Shown piece after piece: positions 1 through 7,336 of a stretch of DNA of 35,006 nucleotides (position 1 is its first letter; each line of letters starts with the position of its first letter). Position numbers and translations under genes: made by a program. This stretch comes from Candidatus Delongbacteria bacterium (GTDB lineage Bacteria > UBA4055): contig QKDR01000018.1 of NCBI GenBank assembly GCA_003252515.1, positions 1 to 35,006 of the forward strand. The letters are read 5' to 3'. The notes beneath the pieces were generated by a model, which had not been told where the DNA came from, did no database searches, and saw only the letters and a program-made list of their open reading frames with translations.

Positions 1-767
1 ATGTTATGTACTGCTTCTTTCCAGTAAGACCCGAACTTTTCTTCATCAGTCAGATAACCTATACCGTTAATATAGTTCGTAAGCGCGTCAAACCAGACAT
101 ATGTCACATAATCACTGTCGAAAGGCAGCTCTATACCCCACGGCATTTTTTCCTTCTTTCTCGATATGCAGAGAGGTCTTAAACCTTTCTTCAAAACTCC
201 CAGAACTTCGTTCTTCCGGAATTTCGGGTAAATAAAATCATCGCTGCTGTTCAGAAATTCTTCATATTTATCTGCATATTTAGCCATATTGAAGAAATAA
301 TTTTCTTCTTTTATAAGTGCGGTCTCTCTTCCGCATTGAGGACATTTGCCGTCAATCAGGTCCTTTTCAGTAAAGAACGTCTCACATGGAGTACAGTAAT
401 TTCCTTCATAATGGTCTTTATAAATATCACCTTTGTCATACAGTCCCTGCAGTATTGCCTGAACATTCTTTTTATGAGACTCGTCCGTTGTCCTGAAAAA
501 TTTAAAATATTCAACATCAGCCAGTTTCAAGAGGCCGGTAAAATCAGGTATAAGCTTGTCGCAATATGCCAGCGGGTCCATATTTTCTTCTAAAGCCGCG
601 TCATAAACTTTTTTGCCGTGTTCGTCGACACCCGTCATCATGATCGCATCGTGCCCGAATAATTTATTATATCTTGTAAAAGCATCCGTAAGGACCGCCT
701 CGTAAGCATGTCCCAGATGCGGTTTCCCGTTAACATAGGATATTGCCGTCGTAAAATATTTTTTCAT
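1..767 (-). CDS. metG: Methionyl-tRNA synthetase (N-terminal 255 codons; 3' part outside window)
   Basis: Class I aminoacyl-tRNA synthetase that charges tRNA-Met with methionine in the cytoplasm. The reverse-strand translation begins MKKYFTTAISYVNGKPHLGH, giving the HIGH-type signature HLGH close to the N-terminus, followed by the TGVDEHG motif. A zinc knuckle is visible as YCTPC about 14 residues before CPQCG, so the four-cysteine zinc site is complete. The KMSKS loop and the anticodon-binding domain lie beyond the window edge, so the gene is partial only because of the window. The start at 767 has an AAAGGT ribosome-binding site seven bases upstream. It lies 31 bases downstream of the MFS transporter gene on the same strand and may be cotranscribed with it. 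Confidence 0.96.
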   Translation of the reverse strand, partial: MKKYFTTAISYVNGKPHLGHAYEAVLTDAFTRYNKLFGHDAIMMTGVDEHGKKVYDAALEENMDPLAYCDKLIPDFTGLLKLADVEYFKFFRTTDESHKKNVQAILQGLYDKGDIYKDHYEGNYCTPCETFFTEKDLIDGKCPQCGRETALIKEENYFFNMAKYADKYEEFLNSSDDFIYPKFRKNEVLGVLKKGLRPLCISRKKEKMPWGIELPFDSDYVTYVWFDALTNYINGIGYLTDEEKFGSYWKEAVHN

Positions 768-798
768 GTTCGTACCTTTATTTTAAATTCGGTCAAAA

Positions 799-2115
799 TT
801 AATTAAGTTGATCCTTATTGTCAATATTATTTCCATGTTTGTCCTTTCCGGACATATAGAACAGAACTCCGCCGACTATAAAGAACAGAGATACCGACAT
901 GATCCCGCCTCTTGTGGCTGAGTCGGCTGAAAATCCCGAACTTCTGAGTATCAGTCCAGTGACGGCTATGAACAGAGGACCCAGAATGACTGCAAATTTT
1001 CCTATCATATTGTAGAATCCGAAGAACTCACCTTCCCTGTTCTCGGGTATAATGCACGCGAAGTACGATCTTGAAAGCGCCTGGATACCGCCCTGAACCA
1101 ACCCAACCGTTACTGCAAGCGCGTAGAAGTGCGTCTCATTCTTCATGAAAGCGCCGAGAATAGAAACACCGAAATAAACCGCTATCGTAAAATAAATGCC
1201 CTTTCTGGCCCCTTTAACGCCTTTAAAGAGGATACCTGTAAGAAGGGCTGCCGGAAATCCGACGAACTGAGTGATCAGGATCGCCTTTATCAGACTTCCG
1301 CTCTCGAAACCAAGCGACTTCCCGTAATCAACAGCCATCCTGATTATCGTGTCCACACCGTCTATGTACAGCCAGTATGCGAGCAGGAACAGAAACACGC
1401 CTTTTATATTTCTGATATGAGAAAGAGTATCTCTGATCTTTCTGAAACCAGCCGCGAAATCGTGAGAATGAGCTTCCTTGACCTCAGGTTTCCTTTCCTG
1501 TACGAATTTGAAAAGCGGGATCGAGAACAACATCCACCAGACACCGACACTTACGAATGAAAGTTTGACCGCTGTGGTACTGTCCGCTATCCCGAGAAGT
1601 TCCGGTTTTGTGGCGGCGAGTATGTTGAGAGCGAGGAGCATGCCTCCCCCGAGATAGCCGAGCGAATAGCCGAGAGCGGAAACGAAGTTCAGCCTTTTCC
1701 TGCCGGCGACGCTGTTGAGCAGCGAATCGTAAAAGATGATACCTCCGCTGAAGCAGAACGACGAGAACGAGAACAGCAGTAGAGCCGGCAGCCAGGACCC
1801 TCCGGGTACAAAGAAAAGACAGGCGGTCGACAGCGAACCGGCGAGGGTCGCGTAGAACAGGTACCTTTTCTTTGAACCCGCGAGATCCGACAGCGCGCCT
1901 GTCACGGGAGAGACCGTCATCAGGATGACGCCCGTTACAGAAGTGGCAATACCCAGCCTTGCTGTCGTTACGGTCGTGTCCTCACCCGCGCTCCAGTACT
2001 CGTTGAAGAATAAAGGGAAAAAGACGGCAAGAACCGTAGTAGCATACGCTGAGTTCGCCCAGTCGTACAGCACCCAGCTCAGATCCTCTTTCGTTATGTT
2101 CTTAAGTATTCCCAT
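799..2115 (-). CDS. UMF1 / Atg22-type MFS transporter
   Basis: Polytopic inner-membrane transporter of the major facilitator superfamily, UMF1 (unidentified major facilitator 1) branch, related to the yeast vacuolar effluxer Atg22. The family hallmark DWANSAYATTV is present at residues 18-28. The rest of the 438-residue protein is a run of about twelve hydrophobic segments, with a short charged cytoplasmic loop (around FVQERKPEVKEAHSHD) in the middle, as expected for an MFS fold. Substrates of bacterial UMF1 proteins are mostly unknown. The ribosome-binding site AAGGA lies five bases before the ATG. A terminator sits immediately upstream (2134-2158), so the gene probably has its own promoter or depends on read-through, and metG follows it. 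Confidence 0.9.
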   Translation of the reverse strand: MGILKNITKEDLSWVLYDWANSAYATTVLAVFFPLFFNEYWSAGEDTTVTTARLGIATSVTGVILMTVSPVTGALSDLAGSKKRYLFYATLAGSLSTACLFFVPGGSWLPALLLFSFSSFCFSGGIIFYDSLLNSVAGRKRLNFVSALGYSLGYLGGGMLLALNILAATKPELLGIADSTTAVKLSFVSVGVWWMLFSIPLFKFVQERKPEVKEAHSHDFAAGFRKIRDTLSHIRNIKGVFLFLLAYWLYIDGVDTIIRMAVDYGKSLGFESGSLIKAILITQFVGFPAALLTGILFKGVKGARKGIYFTIAVYFGVSILGAFMKNETHFYALAVTVGLVQGGIQALSRSYFACIIPENREGEFFGFYNMIGKFAVILGPLFIAVTGLILRSSGFSADSATRGGIMSVSLFFIVGGVLFYMSGKDKHGNNIDNKDQLN

Positions 2116-2133
2116 TTTTTCCTTATATACTAA

Positions 2134-2158
2134 AAAGGACAGGCTCAGCCTGTCCTTT
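2134..2158 (-). terminator. Intrinsic terminator after the 2165-2647 gene
   Basis: A nearly perfect 25-base dyad: AAAGGACAGGCT pairs with AGCCTGTCCTTT around a single central base. Read on the minus strand it ends in a run of five T residues, placing it just after the stop of the 2165-2647 gene and before the UMF1 start. The A/T outer pairs mean some termination on the plus strand is also possible. Confidence 0.88.
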
Positions 2159-2164
2159 ACGACC

Positions 2165-2647
2165 TTACTGATTCTGCTTGAACCCGTAATAGTACATCCA
2201 CTCCCCGTCGCCTTCGTTCTCCCCGAAGGACTGGACTTTCAAATAATAAGTACCGTTGTGTATGGGAGTTATATAAAACACCTTGTAGTTGCTTACTTCG
2301 ATCTCGTCGTTAAAAAGATTCTCCACGAAATTATTTCCATAGAAAGAAGCTTTTATATTGTTCAGGTTATTCGCGGCACCAATAACGAACGCGTACGAGT
2401 TTCCTTTATAGAGCGTAAAAGTAGCGTAAACATTAGGACTTTCATCAAAATATCCGGTCTTAAGATCGCCGTTCGTATAGTAATCCTGGGAGAGTATCTC
2501 TTTCTTAGATTCCCCGAAAAGGAATTCGGTGTCGGTGATGTTTTCATCCCATTCTTCATCGTCCTGAGCGAAAATTTGAACGAAAGGAATGAACATGACC
2601 AGTAACAGTATCAGAACGAAAGGTTTTCTAAAAGCAGGTCTTAACAT
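2165..2647 (-). CDS. Secreted protein of unknown function (160 aa)
   Basis: I do not recognise this family. Residues 1-28 are a classic Sec signal peptide: basic N-region (RPAFRK), hydrophobic core (VLILLLVMFIPFV), and a likely signal peptidase I site after IFA or IFAQ. The mature protein begins with a very acidic stretch (DDEEWDE) and is rich in Tyr and Asn, with alternating beta-strand-like segments such as YATFTLYKGNSYAFVIG and TYYLKVQSFGENEGDG. This resembles the layout of small beta-sandwich domains of the PPC (bacterial pre-peptidase C-terminal) kind, but that is only a resemblance. No lipobox Cys is present. The ATG overlaps the stop of the upstream gene (TAATG), and a strong ribosome-binding site lies inside that gene's last codons. 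An intrinsic terminator follows. Confidence 0.8.
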   Translation of the reverse strand: MLRPAFRKPFVLILLLVMFIPFVQIFAQDDEEWDENITDTEFLFGESKKEILSQDYYTNGDLKTGYFDESPNVYATFTLYKGNSYAFVIGAANNLNNIKASFYGNNFVENLFNDEIEVSNYKVFYITPIHNGTYYLKVQSFGENEGDGEWMYYYGFKQNQ

Positions 2648-3543
2648 TATTTACCTCCTTTCTTTCTTTTTGCGATAATTATGATAATGAAAAGTAAAGC
2701 TATAACACCGTAAATCGCGATCCAGCTTCCCGGTTTCTCATCAGCTACCTCTTCTTTACTGCCGTTATCTGAGGAGACGATTATTTTGTTAATTCCGGAT
2801 GATATAGCATAAAGTTTCTCGATATTCTCAAGAGGGATCGGATTTCCTGACCCGACGTCACAGAGGAGCTGTATCTGAGGCATTTTCGTGATTATCTCGG
2901 TAACCTCCGGATTATTCCCGTTAGCAGGTTTAACATTTCTGATCGCATCTGAGAAATAAGTTATAAGCTCAGGCTGATATAGTATCTGTGAAGCCTCTTC
3001 GCTGTAATTAGATTTAAGCGCTTTCGATACGATATGCAGTCCCTCAAGCCATCCTCCTACACTCGCAAGTTCGACGAAGTCGGGATCGTATTTATACATT
3101 TCGCCTTTTACTTTCAGGTGAATGTCATCAAGGATAGATCTCAGTTCAGTCCAGCTACCGTCGTTTAAAAGTTTAATGATCTCGTCCTCGCTGACGAACA
3201 TTTCGCTTTTCGCGCCGAAATTCTCCGCAAGGTCCCTGCTCGCCGAGAACATTTCACCAGTATTCTTTCTGTCCTGAGCCTGTATCGCGATAAACCCCTG
3301 CGCTACTCTCACTCCCAGGTTCAAGGCTATCTTATAATTCTCTGAATAATTCGTGCTTTTATCGTAAGTTACTATGGCTTTCCAGTTCACTTCTGAAAGC
3401 ATATCGAGCGCCATAATGATCTCTGACGGCACGGGCACTATTACGTTCGTTTTAAAGAGCGCTTTCTCTTCTTCTGTCAGTCCGTCCTGAGAAAACAATC
3501 CTGTAAAAGCCAAAAATAACATCATAAATTTAAACAATCTCAT
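2647..3543 (-). CDS. Exported protein with C-terminal membrane anchor, unknown function (298-299 aa)
   Basis: Unrecognised family. It has an N-terminal signal peptide (MRLFKFMMLFLAFTGLFS), a helical, probably periplasmic body of about 250 residues, and a C-terminal transmembrane segment (WIAIYGVIALLFIIIIIA) followed by a basic KRKKGGK tail. This predicts a type I inner-membrane protein with most of its mass in the periplasm. Two consecutive ATG codons are available, at 3546 and 3543. The GGGAGGA ribosome-binding site is only one base from the first and four from the second, so I chose 3543. The last codons form an AAGGAGGT sequence that is the ribosome-binding site of the downstream secreted-protein gene, so the two are translationally coupled. 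A sigma-70-like promoter is visible upstream. Confidence 0.8.
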   Translation of the reverse strand: MRLFKFMMLFLAFTGLFSQDGLTEEEKALFKTNVIVPVPSEIIMALDMLSEVNWKAIVTYDKSTNYSENYKIALNLGVRVAQGFIAIQAQDRKNTGEMFSASRDLAENFGAKSEMFVSEDEIIKLLNDGSWTELRSILDDIHLKVKGEMYKYDPDFVELASVGGWLEGLHIVSKALKSNYSEEASQILYQPELITYFSDAIRNVKPANGNNPEVTEIITKMPQIQLLCDVGSGNPIPLENIEKLYAISSGINKIIVSSDNGSKEEVADEKPGSWIAIYGVIALLFIIIIIAKRKKGGK

Positions 3544-3582
3544 CATTCCTCCCGGCTTAACGGTTTAATAATTATCGGATAA

Positions 3583-3611
3583 AATATATTAAGTTTGTAC
3601 TATAAATGCAA
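3583..3611 (-). promoter_or_regulatory. Sigma-70-like promoter for the 3543-2165 gene pair
   Basis: On the minus strand TTGCAT (3606-3611) is followed by a 17-base spacer and TATATT (3583-3588). The -10 matches consensus at five of six bases and the -35 at three of six. The predicted transcript starts about 35 bases before the ATG. Confidence 0.5.
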
Positions 3612-3623
3612 TTATTTAATAAA

Positions 3624-4901
3624 TTAATTTTCGTAATACCTTATTCCCTTGTCACCGATGTCGGTTCTGTTGTATTTTGCCTCGAATTCTATTAACGATG
3701 CGGCTGAATAAGCAGATTTCTTAGCTTCATTAAGTGTTTTACCTGTACATACGACATTCAGCACCCTCCCTCCGGATGTGACAGTTTTGTCTTCAGACAT
3801 TCTGGTCCCGGCATGAACGATATCAGCCGTCTCTGCAGCCTTCTCAAGTCCGATGATCTCAAATCCGGTTTTATATTTGCCGGGATATCCTCCGGATGCC
3901 AGGACAAGACAAAGGCAGTGATTATCTTTTACCGGAAGTATGCCGTTCGAATCGAAACCTTCGGTAGAAGCTTTATATGCCAGATCGGCCAGATCACCGT
4001 CAAAAAGCGGAAGCACTACCTGCGTTTCCGGGTCGCCGAAACGGCAGTTGTACTCGATCACCTTAGGTCCGTCCGGAGTGATCATCAGACCTGCGAACAA
4101 TACGCCCGTGTAAGGCCGCCCCTCTTTCCTCATGGCTTCGAATGTCGGCGCAATTATAGTTTCTTCTATCTTCTTCATCATTACAGCTGTGATGACAGGT
4201 GCAGGTGCGTAAGAACCCATCCCGCCTGTGTTGGGTCCCCTGTCGCCATCATAAACGGCTTTGTGGTCCTGAGCTGGTGCCAGTATCTTATAATATCTGC
4301 CGTCGGACACCGCGAATATGGAAGCCTCTTCGCCCTTCATGAACTCTTCGATCACGACTTCGTCCCCTGCGGACCCGAAACATCTGTCAGACATGATGTT
4401 ATTGACGGCTTCAAGGCTTTCTTCGGGAGTCTCGCAGACTACAGCCCCTTTACCGGCAGCAAGACCGCTCGCTTTGACGACTATCGGATGTTTTGATTCT
4501 TTCAGATATTCGACCGCTTCACTTAAGCCGGTAAATATTCTGTAGTCTGCCGTTGGTATGTTGTACTTTCTCATCAGCTCTTTAGAAAACGCCTTACTTG
4601 CCTCCAGTTCGGCCGCAGCTTTAGAAGGTCCGAAGATCGCAAGATCGTGATCTTTGAATGAATCAACTATTCCTTCTGTCAGCGGATTCTCCGGTCCGAC
4701 TATCGTAAGGTCGATCCTGTTTTCCCTGACAAAAGAAATCAGGTTCTCATGGTCTTTGACCTCTAAGTTTATATTCTCAGCTTCGAAAGCAGTTCCGGCA
4801 TTTCCGGGTACACAGAATACTTTCTCAGTGTTCCTGCTTTCCTTTAGTTTTTTTATAATGGCGTGTTCTCTTCCGCCTGAACCTATAACAAGAATATTCA
4901 T
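3624..4901 (-). CDS. purD: Phosphoribosylamine--glycine ligase (GARS)
   Basis: Second step of de novo purine synthesis: it joins glycine to 5-phosphoribosylamine with ATP, giving glycinamide ribonucleotide, in the cytoplasm. The 425-residue length is normal for monofunctional PurD. The N-terminal Rossmann-like motif GSGGREHAI is at residues 7-15. The ATP-grasp region contains VVKASGLAAGKGAVV, and the metal- and ATP-binding EYNCRFGDPETQ is near residue 282. No other pur gene is adjacent, so it is a stand-alone purine gene here. It lies 50 bases after the tonB stop with an intrinsic terminator between, so it probably has its own promoter or relies on read-through. The ribosome-binding site GGAG lies eight bases before the ATG. 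Confidence 0.97.
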   Translation of the reverse strand: MNILVIGSGGREHAIIKKLKESRNTEKVFCVPGNAGTAFEAENINLEVKDHENLISFVRENRIDLTIVGPENPLTEGIVDSFKDHDLAIFGPSKAAAELEASKAFSKELMRKYNIPTADYRIFTGLSEAVEYLKESKHPIVVKASGLAAGKGAVVCETPEESLEAVNNIMSDRCFGSAGDEVVIEEFMKGEEASIFAVSDGRYYKILAPAQDHKAVYDGDRGPNTGGMGSYAPAPVITAVMMKKIEETIIAPTFEAMRKEGRPYTGVLFAGLMITPDGPKVIEYNCRFGDPETQVVLPLFDGDLADLAYKASTEGFDSNGILPVKDNHCLCLVLASGGYPGKYKTGFEIIGLEKAAETADIVHAGTRMSEDKTVTSGGRVLNVVCTGKTLNEAKKSAYSAASLIEFEAKYNRTDIGDKGIRYYEN

Positions 4902-4918
4902 GATGTGAGCTCCATAAT

Positions 4919-4949
4919 AAAAAAAGGTCTGAGAATCAGACCTTTTTTC
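4919..4949 (-). terminator. Intrinsic terminator after tonB
   Basis: Stem AGGTCTGA (4925-4932) pairs with TCAGACCT (4936-4943) across a three-base loop, flanked by an A-run on one side and a T-run on the other. It terminates the exb-tonB operon on the minus strand and is symmetrical enough to work in both directions. Confidence 0.88.
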
Positions 4950-4952
4950 AAA

Positions 4953-5618
4953 TTATCTTGTCGTGTTGAACGTGATCCTCTGCGACATCCTTACCGGTAC
5001 AGGCGTGTCTCTCTGCATACCGGGTTTGAATCTGACAGATTCAATAGCCTTAACGGCCACTTCTCCGAATCCCATATCAGCAGGTTTTTCAAGCGTGATC
5101 TCTATGTTCGTCGGAATTCCTTCTTTTGAACATACGAATTTTACGATCACCTTACCTGATGTTCCGGTCTTTTTTGCCAGAGGAGGATAGTTCTTTGTGA
5201 TATAATCCGTTATCTTCTGCGCCTGCCCTGCCAAAAGCTCGGGTTTTTCCTGGATCGCGTAGAAATCGAAGATCTCCTCTTCTGCGACTGTCGGCGGCGG
5301 CGGCGGCGGCGGCGGTTCCGATCTGATATCAAAATCCGCTGTCTCGATCTCAAGCTCAATATCTTCTTCGAGCTCTTCCTCGTCCTCGACCGCGATAGGG
5401 ATCCTCACTATAGCCGGTTTTACTGTTTTCTTGACCTGTTCCGTAACTTCCACTTTTTCGATCTCGATCTCATCCGCAGTAATGCTGTCAAGCTTTATTA
5501 CAGTCTGAAATTTATGAAAAGCGGCGAAGATGACGGTAAGTCCCAGAAACACCAGTATAGTAACTATCTCGGATGTCCTTGATTCCTTATCGGCCAGTTC
5601 TCCTATATTATGAGACAT
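4953..5618 (-). CDS. tonB: TonB-family energy transducer
   Basis: Periplasm-spanning protein that passes proton-motive-force energy from the ExbB/ExbD complex to TonB-dependent outer-membrane receptors. Architecture of the 221 residues: a short cytoplasmic N-terminus, one anchor segment (IVTILVFLGLTVIFAAFHKF), an acidic Glu-rich linker, eight consecutive prolines at residues 102-109, and a C-terminal TonB domain containing NYPPLA and SVRFKPGMQRDTPVPVRMS. The C-terminal domain is of the kind found in Bacteroidota-type TonB proteins rather than the E. coli type, but this is a judgement by eye. It is the last gene of a four-gene minus-strand operon after exbB and two exbD genes, and a terminator follows. 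Confidence 0.92.
   Translation of the reverse strand: MSHNIGELADKESRTSEIVTILVFLGLTVIFAAFHKFQTVIKLDSITADEIEIEKVEVTEQVKKTVKPAIVRIPIAVEDEEELEEDIELEIETADFDIRSEPPPPPPPPTVAEEEIFDFYAIQEKPELLAGQAQKITDYITKNYPPLAKKTGTSGKVIVKFVCSKEGIPTNIEITLEKPADMGFGEVAVKAIESVRFKPGMQRDTPVPVRMSQRITFNTTR
5292..5315 (-). repeat. (CCG)8 trinucleotide repeat inside tonB
   Basis: Eight identical CCG codons on the minus strand encode the TonB polyproline run. A pure trinucleotide tract can change length without shifting the frame, and the eight prolines would need EF-P for efficient translation. Confidence 0.9.
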
Positions 5619-5651
5619 TTTTCAACTCCATTCTTCAATTACAGGCTTCTC

Positions 5652-6056
5652 TTACCTCGTTTTTGTTGCGTACACAATCCTGCGGGCATCCGCTTCCTGC
5701 AAAGCTCTCTGAACTTTATCTACAATATCATTTTTGCAGTTTTCGTCTATCTTCATAGAAATAACGACCCTCGGGTTACTTGTTCTTTTCAGATACATTA
5801 TCGAAGTAACTTCCTTCGGTGTCATAAGTTTATCGTCAACGCTGATCCTTTCACTGACATCAATATAACAGTAAGCAATGTTCCTCTTACCTTCAATTTT
5901 CTGTGCATTGACTGTTGAAGGGATTTTAACGGGAATACCTCTGTATTCACGGAAAACTGTACTGACCATGAAGAAGATTAGAAGCATGAAGATAATATCG
6001 GGCATTGATGCCGTTGATATCTTGCCTTGTTCTGGTTTCTTTTTAGATCCTATCAT
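5652..6056 (-). CDS. exbD: ExbD/TolR-family biopolymer transport protein (second copy)
   Basis: Single-pass inner-membrane protein with a periplasmic domain; two ExbD chains sit inside the ExbB pentamer and carry the proton-binding aspartate. This 134-residue copy has the classic arrangement: short basic N-terminus, SMPDIIFMLLIFFMVSTV with the key Asp at residue 20, then a periplasmic alpha/beta domain (PVKIPSTVNAQK and later DARRIVYATKTR). It lies between the other exbD and tonB, 19 bases after the first copy, with an AGGAAG ribosome-binding site. The two copies differ in sequence and probably form a heterodimer or serve different partners, which is inference. Confidence 0.92.
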   Translation of the reverse strand: MIGSKKKPEQGKISTASMPDIIFMLLIFFMVSTVFREYRGIPVKIPSTVNAQKIEGKRNIAYCYIDVSERISVDDKLMTPKEVTSIMYLKRTSNPRVVISMKIDENCKNDIVDKVQRALQEADARRIVYATKTR

Positions 6057-6075
6057 AATCTTCCTGTTTTTAGTG

Positions 6076-6492
6076 TTATTGAGCTAATGATATTCTGTCT
6101 ATCTTTGCGCTTTTTACCTGATCGAGTATCTCAACATAGTTCTTGTAAAGTGAACCGGAAGTGACTTTTATGGATACGATGATCGAATCACCCTGTGAAG
6201 CTATCTCCCTGTCAAGCAGCATCAGCTTGCTTTTGACCTGCTGAATGCTGACCTCTTCCTCTTTACCTTTTTTCCCGATTAGCACCTGATTGTCGTCGTT
6301 GAGGAATACATTGACGACTCCTTTTATCTTTGTAGGAGTAACATCATCGGCTTTCTGCGGAAGAACGAATTTGATACCTTTGTCGGACGATACTGTGGTA
6401 GTCACTAGAAAAAACACAAGCAGCAGAAAAGTGATATCCGCCATTGATGATGCGTTGATATCTTCTTTCTTCTTTTCTGGTTTATTCAGCAT
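6076..6492 (-). CDS. exbD: ExbD/TolR-family biopolymer transport protein (first copy)
   Basis: A 138-residue ExbD protein: SMADITFLLLVFFLVTTTVS gives the transmembrane helix, with the conserved proton-binding Asp at residue 19. It is followed by a periplasmic domain (GIKFVLPQKADDV, then VVNVFLNDDNQVLIGKKG). It lies 14 bases after exbB and 19 bases before the second exbD. Its ribosome-binding site is weak (GAGC), so translation may depend on coupling to exbB. Two consecutive ExbD genes with one ExbB are common in Bacteroidota and relatives. Confidence 0.92.
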   Translation of the reverse strand: MLNKPEKKKEDINASSMADITFLLLVFFLVTTTVSSDKGIKFVLPQKADDVTPTKIKGVVNVFLNDDNQVLIGKKGKEEEVSIQQVKSKLMLLDREIASQGDSIIVSIKVTSGSLYKNYVEILDQVKSAKIDRISLAQ

Positions 6493-6506
6493 TTTAGGCT
6501 CGCTTT

Positions 6507-7115
6507 TTACTTAGTTTGCATTTCAACAAAAGTTTCAACAAGTGCTACGCTTGTTTCTTCCATATCGACCTGTCTTTTGTCAATGATCGACTGGAAAATA
6601 TTCTGAAAGAACTGAATACATATAGCTACGATAAGACCGAAAGCCGTAGTAAGAAGAGCTTCGGAAATACCTCCTGCAACGATCGAAGGAGAAATGTCGT
6701 TGGCAGCTGCGATAGCGTCCATCGCTCCGACCATCCCCCATACTGTTCCGAGGAACCCGAGCATAGGAGCAAGTGCGACTACCAGATTCAGCCATACCAT
6801 TCCGCTTTCAAGATAAGTAACCTGCATACTTCCTTCATTAATAAGAGCTTTTTCTACCATGTCCATACCATACTTAAGGTTCTTAAGCCCGGCAGTAACA
6901 AGTTCTTCTACAGGTTTCGTTCCCTGAGCATGTTTCATAGCTCCGTCAACTCCCTGGGTAGCAAGAGCTTTTTTAACATCCACCATAAGTTGTCCGGCAT
7001 TTCTTCCCGTACTGAGAAGTGCAAAAAGTTTGTAAAGGCTGATTATGATACCGATAATGAACAGTATCAGGATAGGCCACATAAAAGCTCCGCCTTTTAC
7101 AAATTGTTCAGTCAT
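6507..7115 (-). CDS. exbB: ExbB/MotA/TolQ-family proton channel protein
   Basis: Inner-membrane subunit that forms the pentameric proton channel energising TonB. The 202 residues show three hydrophobic segments: MWPILILFIIGIIISLYKLF near the N-terminus, LNLVVALAPMLGFLGTVWGM in the middle, and ISEALLTTAFGLIVAICIQF near the C-terminus. The LAPMLGFLGTVWGMVGAM motif is diagnostic of the MotA/TolQ/ExbB family. A cytoplasmic loop of about 90 residues lies between segments one and two. It is the first gene of the minus-strand exbB-exbD-exbD-tonB operon, with a strong GGAGG ribosome-binding site and a promoter upstream. TolQ is the alternative name, but the tonB gene in the operon favours ExbB. Confidence 0.92.
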   Translation of the reverse strand: MTEQFVKGGAFMWPILILFIIGIIISLYKLFALLSTGRNAGQLMVDVKKALATQGVDGAMKHAQGTKPVEELVTAGLKNLKYGMDMVEKALINEGSMQVTYLESGMVWLNLVVALAPMLGFLGTVWGMVGAMDAIAAANDISPSIVAGGISEALLTTAFGLIVAICIQFFQNIFQSIIDKRQVDMEETSVALVETFVEMQTK

Positions 7116-7186
7116 TTTTTCCTCCGATTTTTATGTTTTTTATCTGAATTTTTTCTGTCTCTTTCCATCTTCTGCCATCAGGCTTG

Positions 7187-7201
7187 TTAAGAGGCTCTTA
7201 A
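7187..7201. promoter_or_regulatory. Perfect dyad at the exb operon transcription start (candidate operator)
   Basis: TTAAGAG-G-CTCTTAA is a 15-base perfect inverted repeat. It overlaps the downstream side of the predicted -10 and the expected transcription start of the exbB operon. That is a good place for a repressor, but the bound protein is unknown and the sequence does not resemble a Fur box. Confidence 0.45.
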
Positions 7202-7228
7202 GTTACTTCGTTTTTAATAAATTGTCAA
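7200..7228 (-). promoter_or_regulatory. Promoter of the exbB-exbD-exbD-tonB operon
   Basis: On the minus strand a perfect TTGACA (7223-7228) is followed by a 17-base spacer and TAACTT (7200-7205). The -10 matches only three of six bases, so an activator or a different start is possible. The leader would be about 80 bases. Confidence 0.55.
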
Positions 7229-7274
7229 GATATTATTTCTTTTATTTTTCATTGAAAATTTGTTCAACTCGGTA

Positions 7275-7303
7275 TTGATTAAACGGCTAAACATTGTTAA
7301 ATT
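7275..7303 (+). promoter_or_regulatory. Promoter of the aspS-xseB-fmt operon
   Basis: TTGATT (7275-7280), a 17-base spacer and TAAATT (7298-7303) lie upstream of aspS, predicting a leader of about 27 bases. Together with the divergent exb promoter this accounts for the 221-base gap between exbB and aspS. Confidence 0.5.
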
Positions 7304-7336
7304 CACACTCTGATCAACAAATCACGGGATTATATA

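Noticed and set aside
1129-1560. Open frame of 143 codons on the plus strand
   Set aside because: It lies entirely antisense to the UMF1 transporter, has no family features and no promoter; it is a shadow of the real gene.
1925-2605. 226-codon plus-strand open frame spanning the UMF1 start, the terminator and the secreted-protein gene
   Set aside because: It crosses a perfect terminator dyad and two well-supported minus-strand genes; the composition is that of an antisense shadow.
3813-4496. 227-codon plus-strand open frame inside purD
   Set aside because: purD is unambiguous on the other strand; the frame has no recognisable domain.
6076-7115. Cluster as Tol-Pal (tolQ-tolR) rather than TonB system
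   Set aside because: A tonB gene closes the operon, two exbD genes are present, and there are no tolB or pal genes.
6516-7190. 224-codon plus-strand open frame over exbB
   Set aside because: Antisense to a clear ExbB protein and it runs into the exb promoter region.
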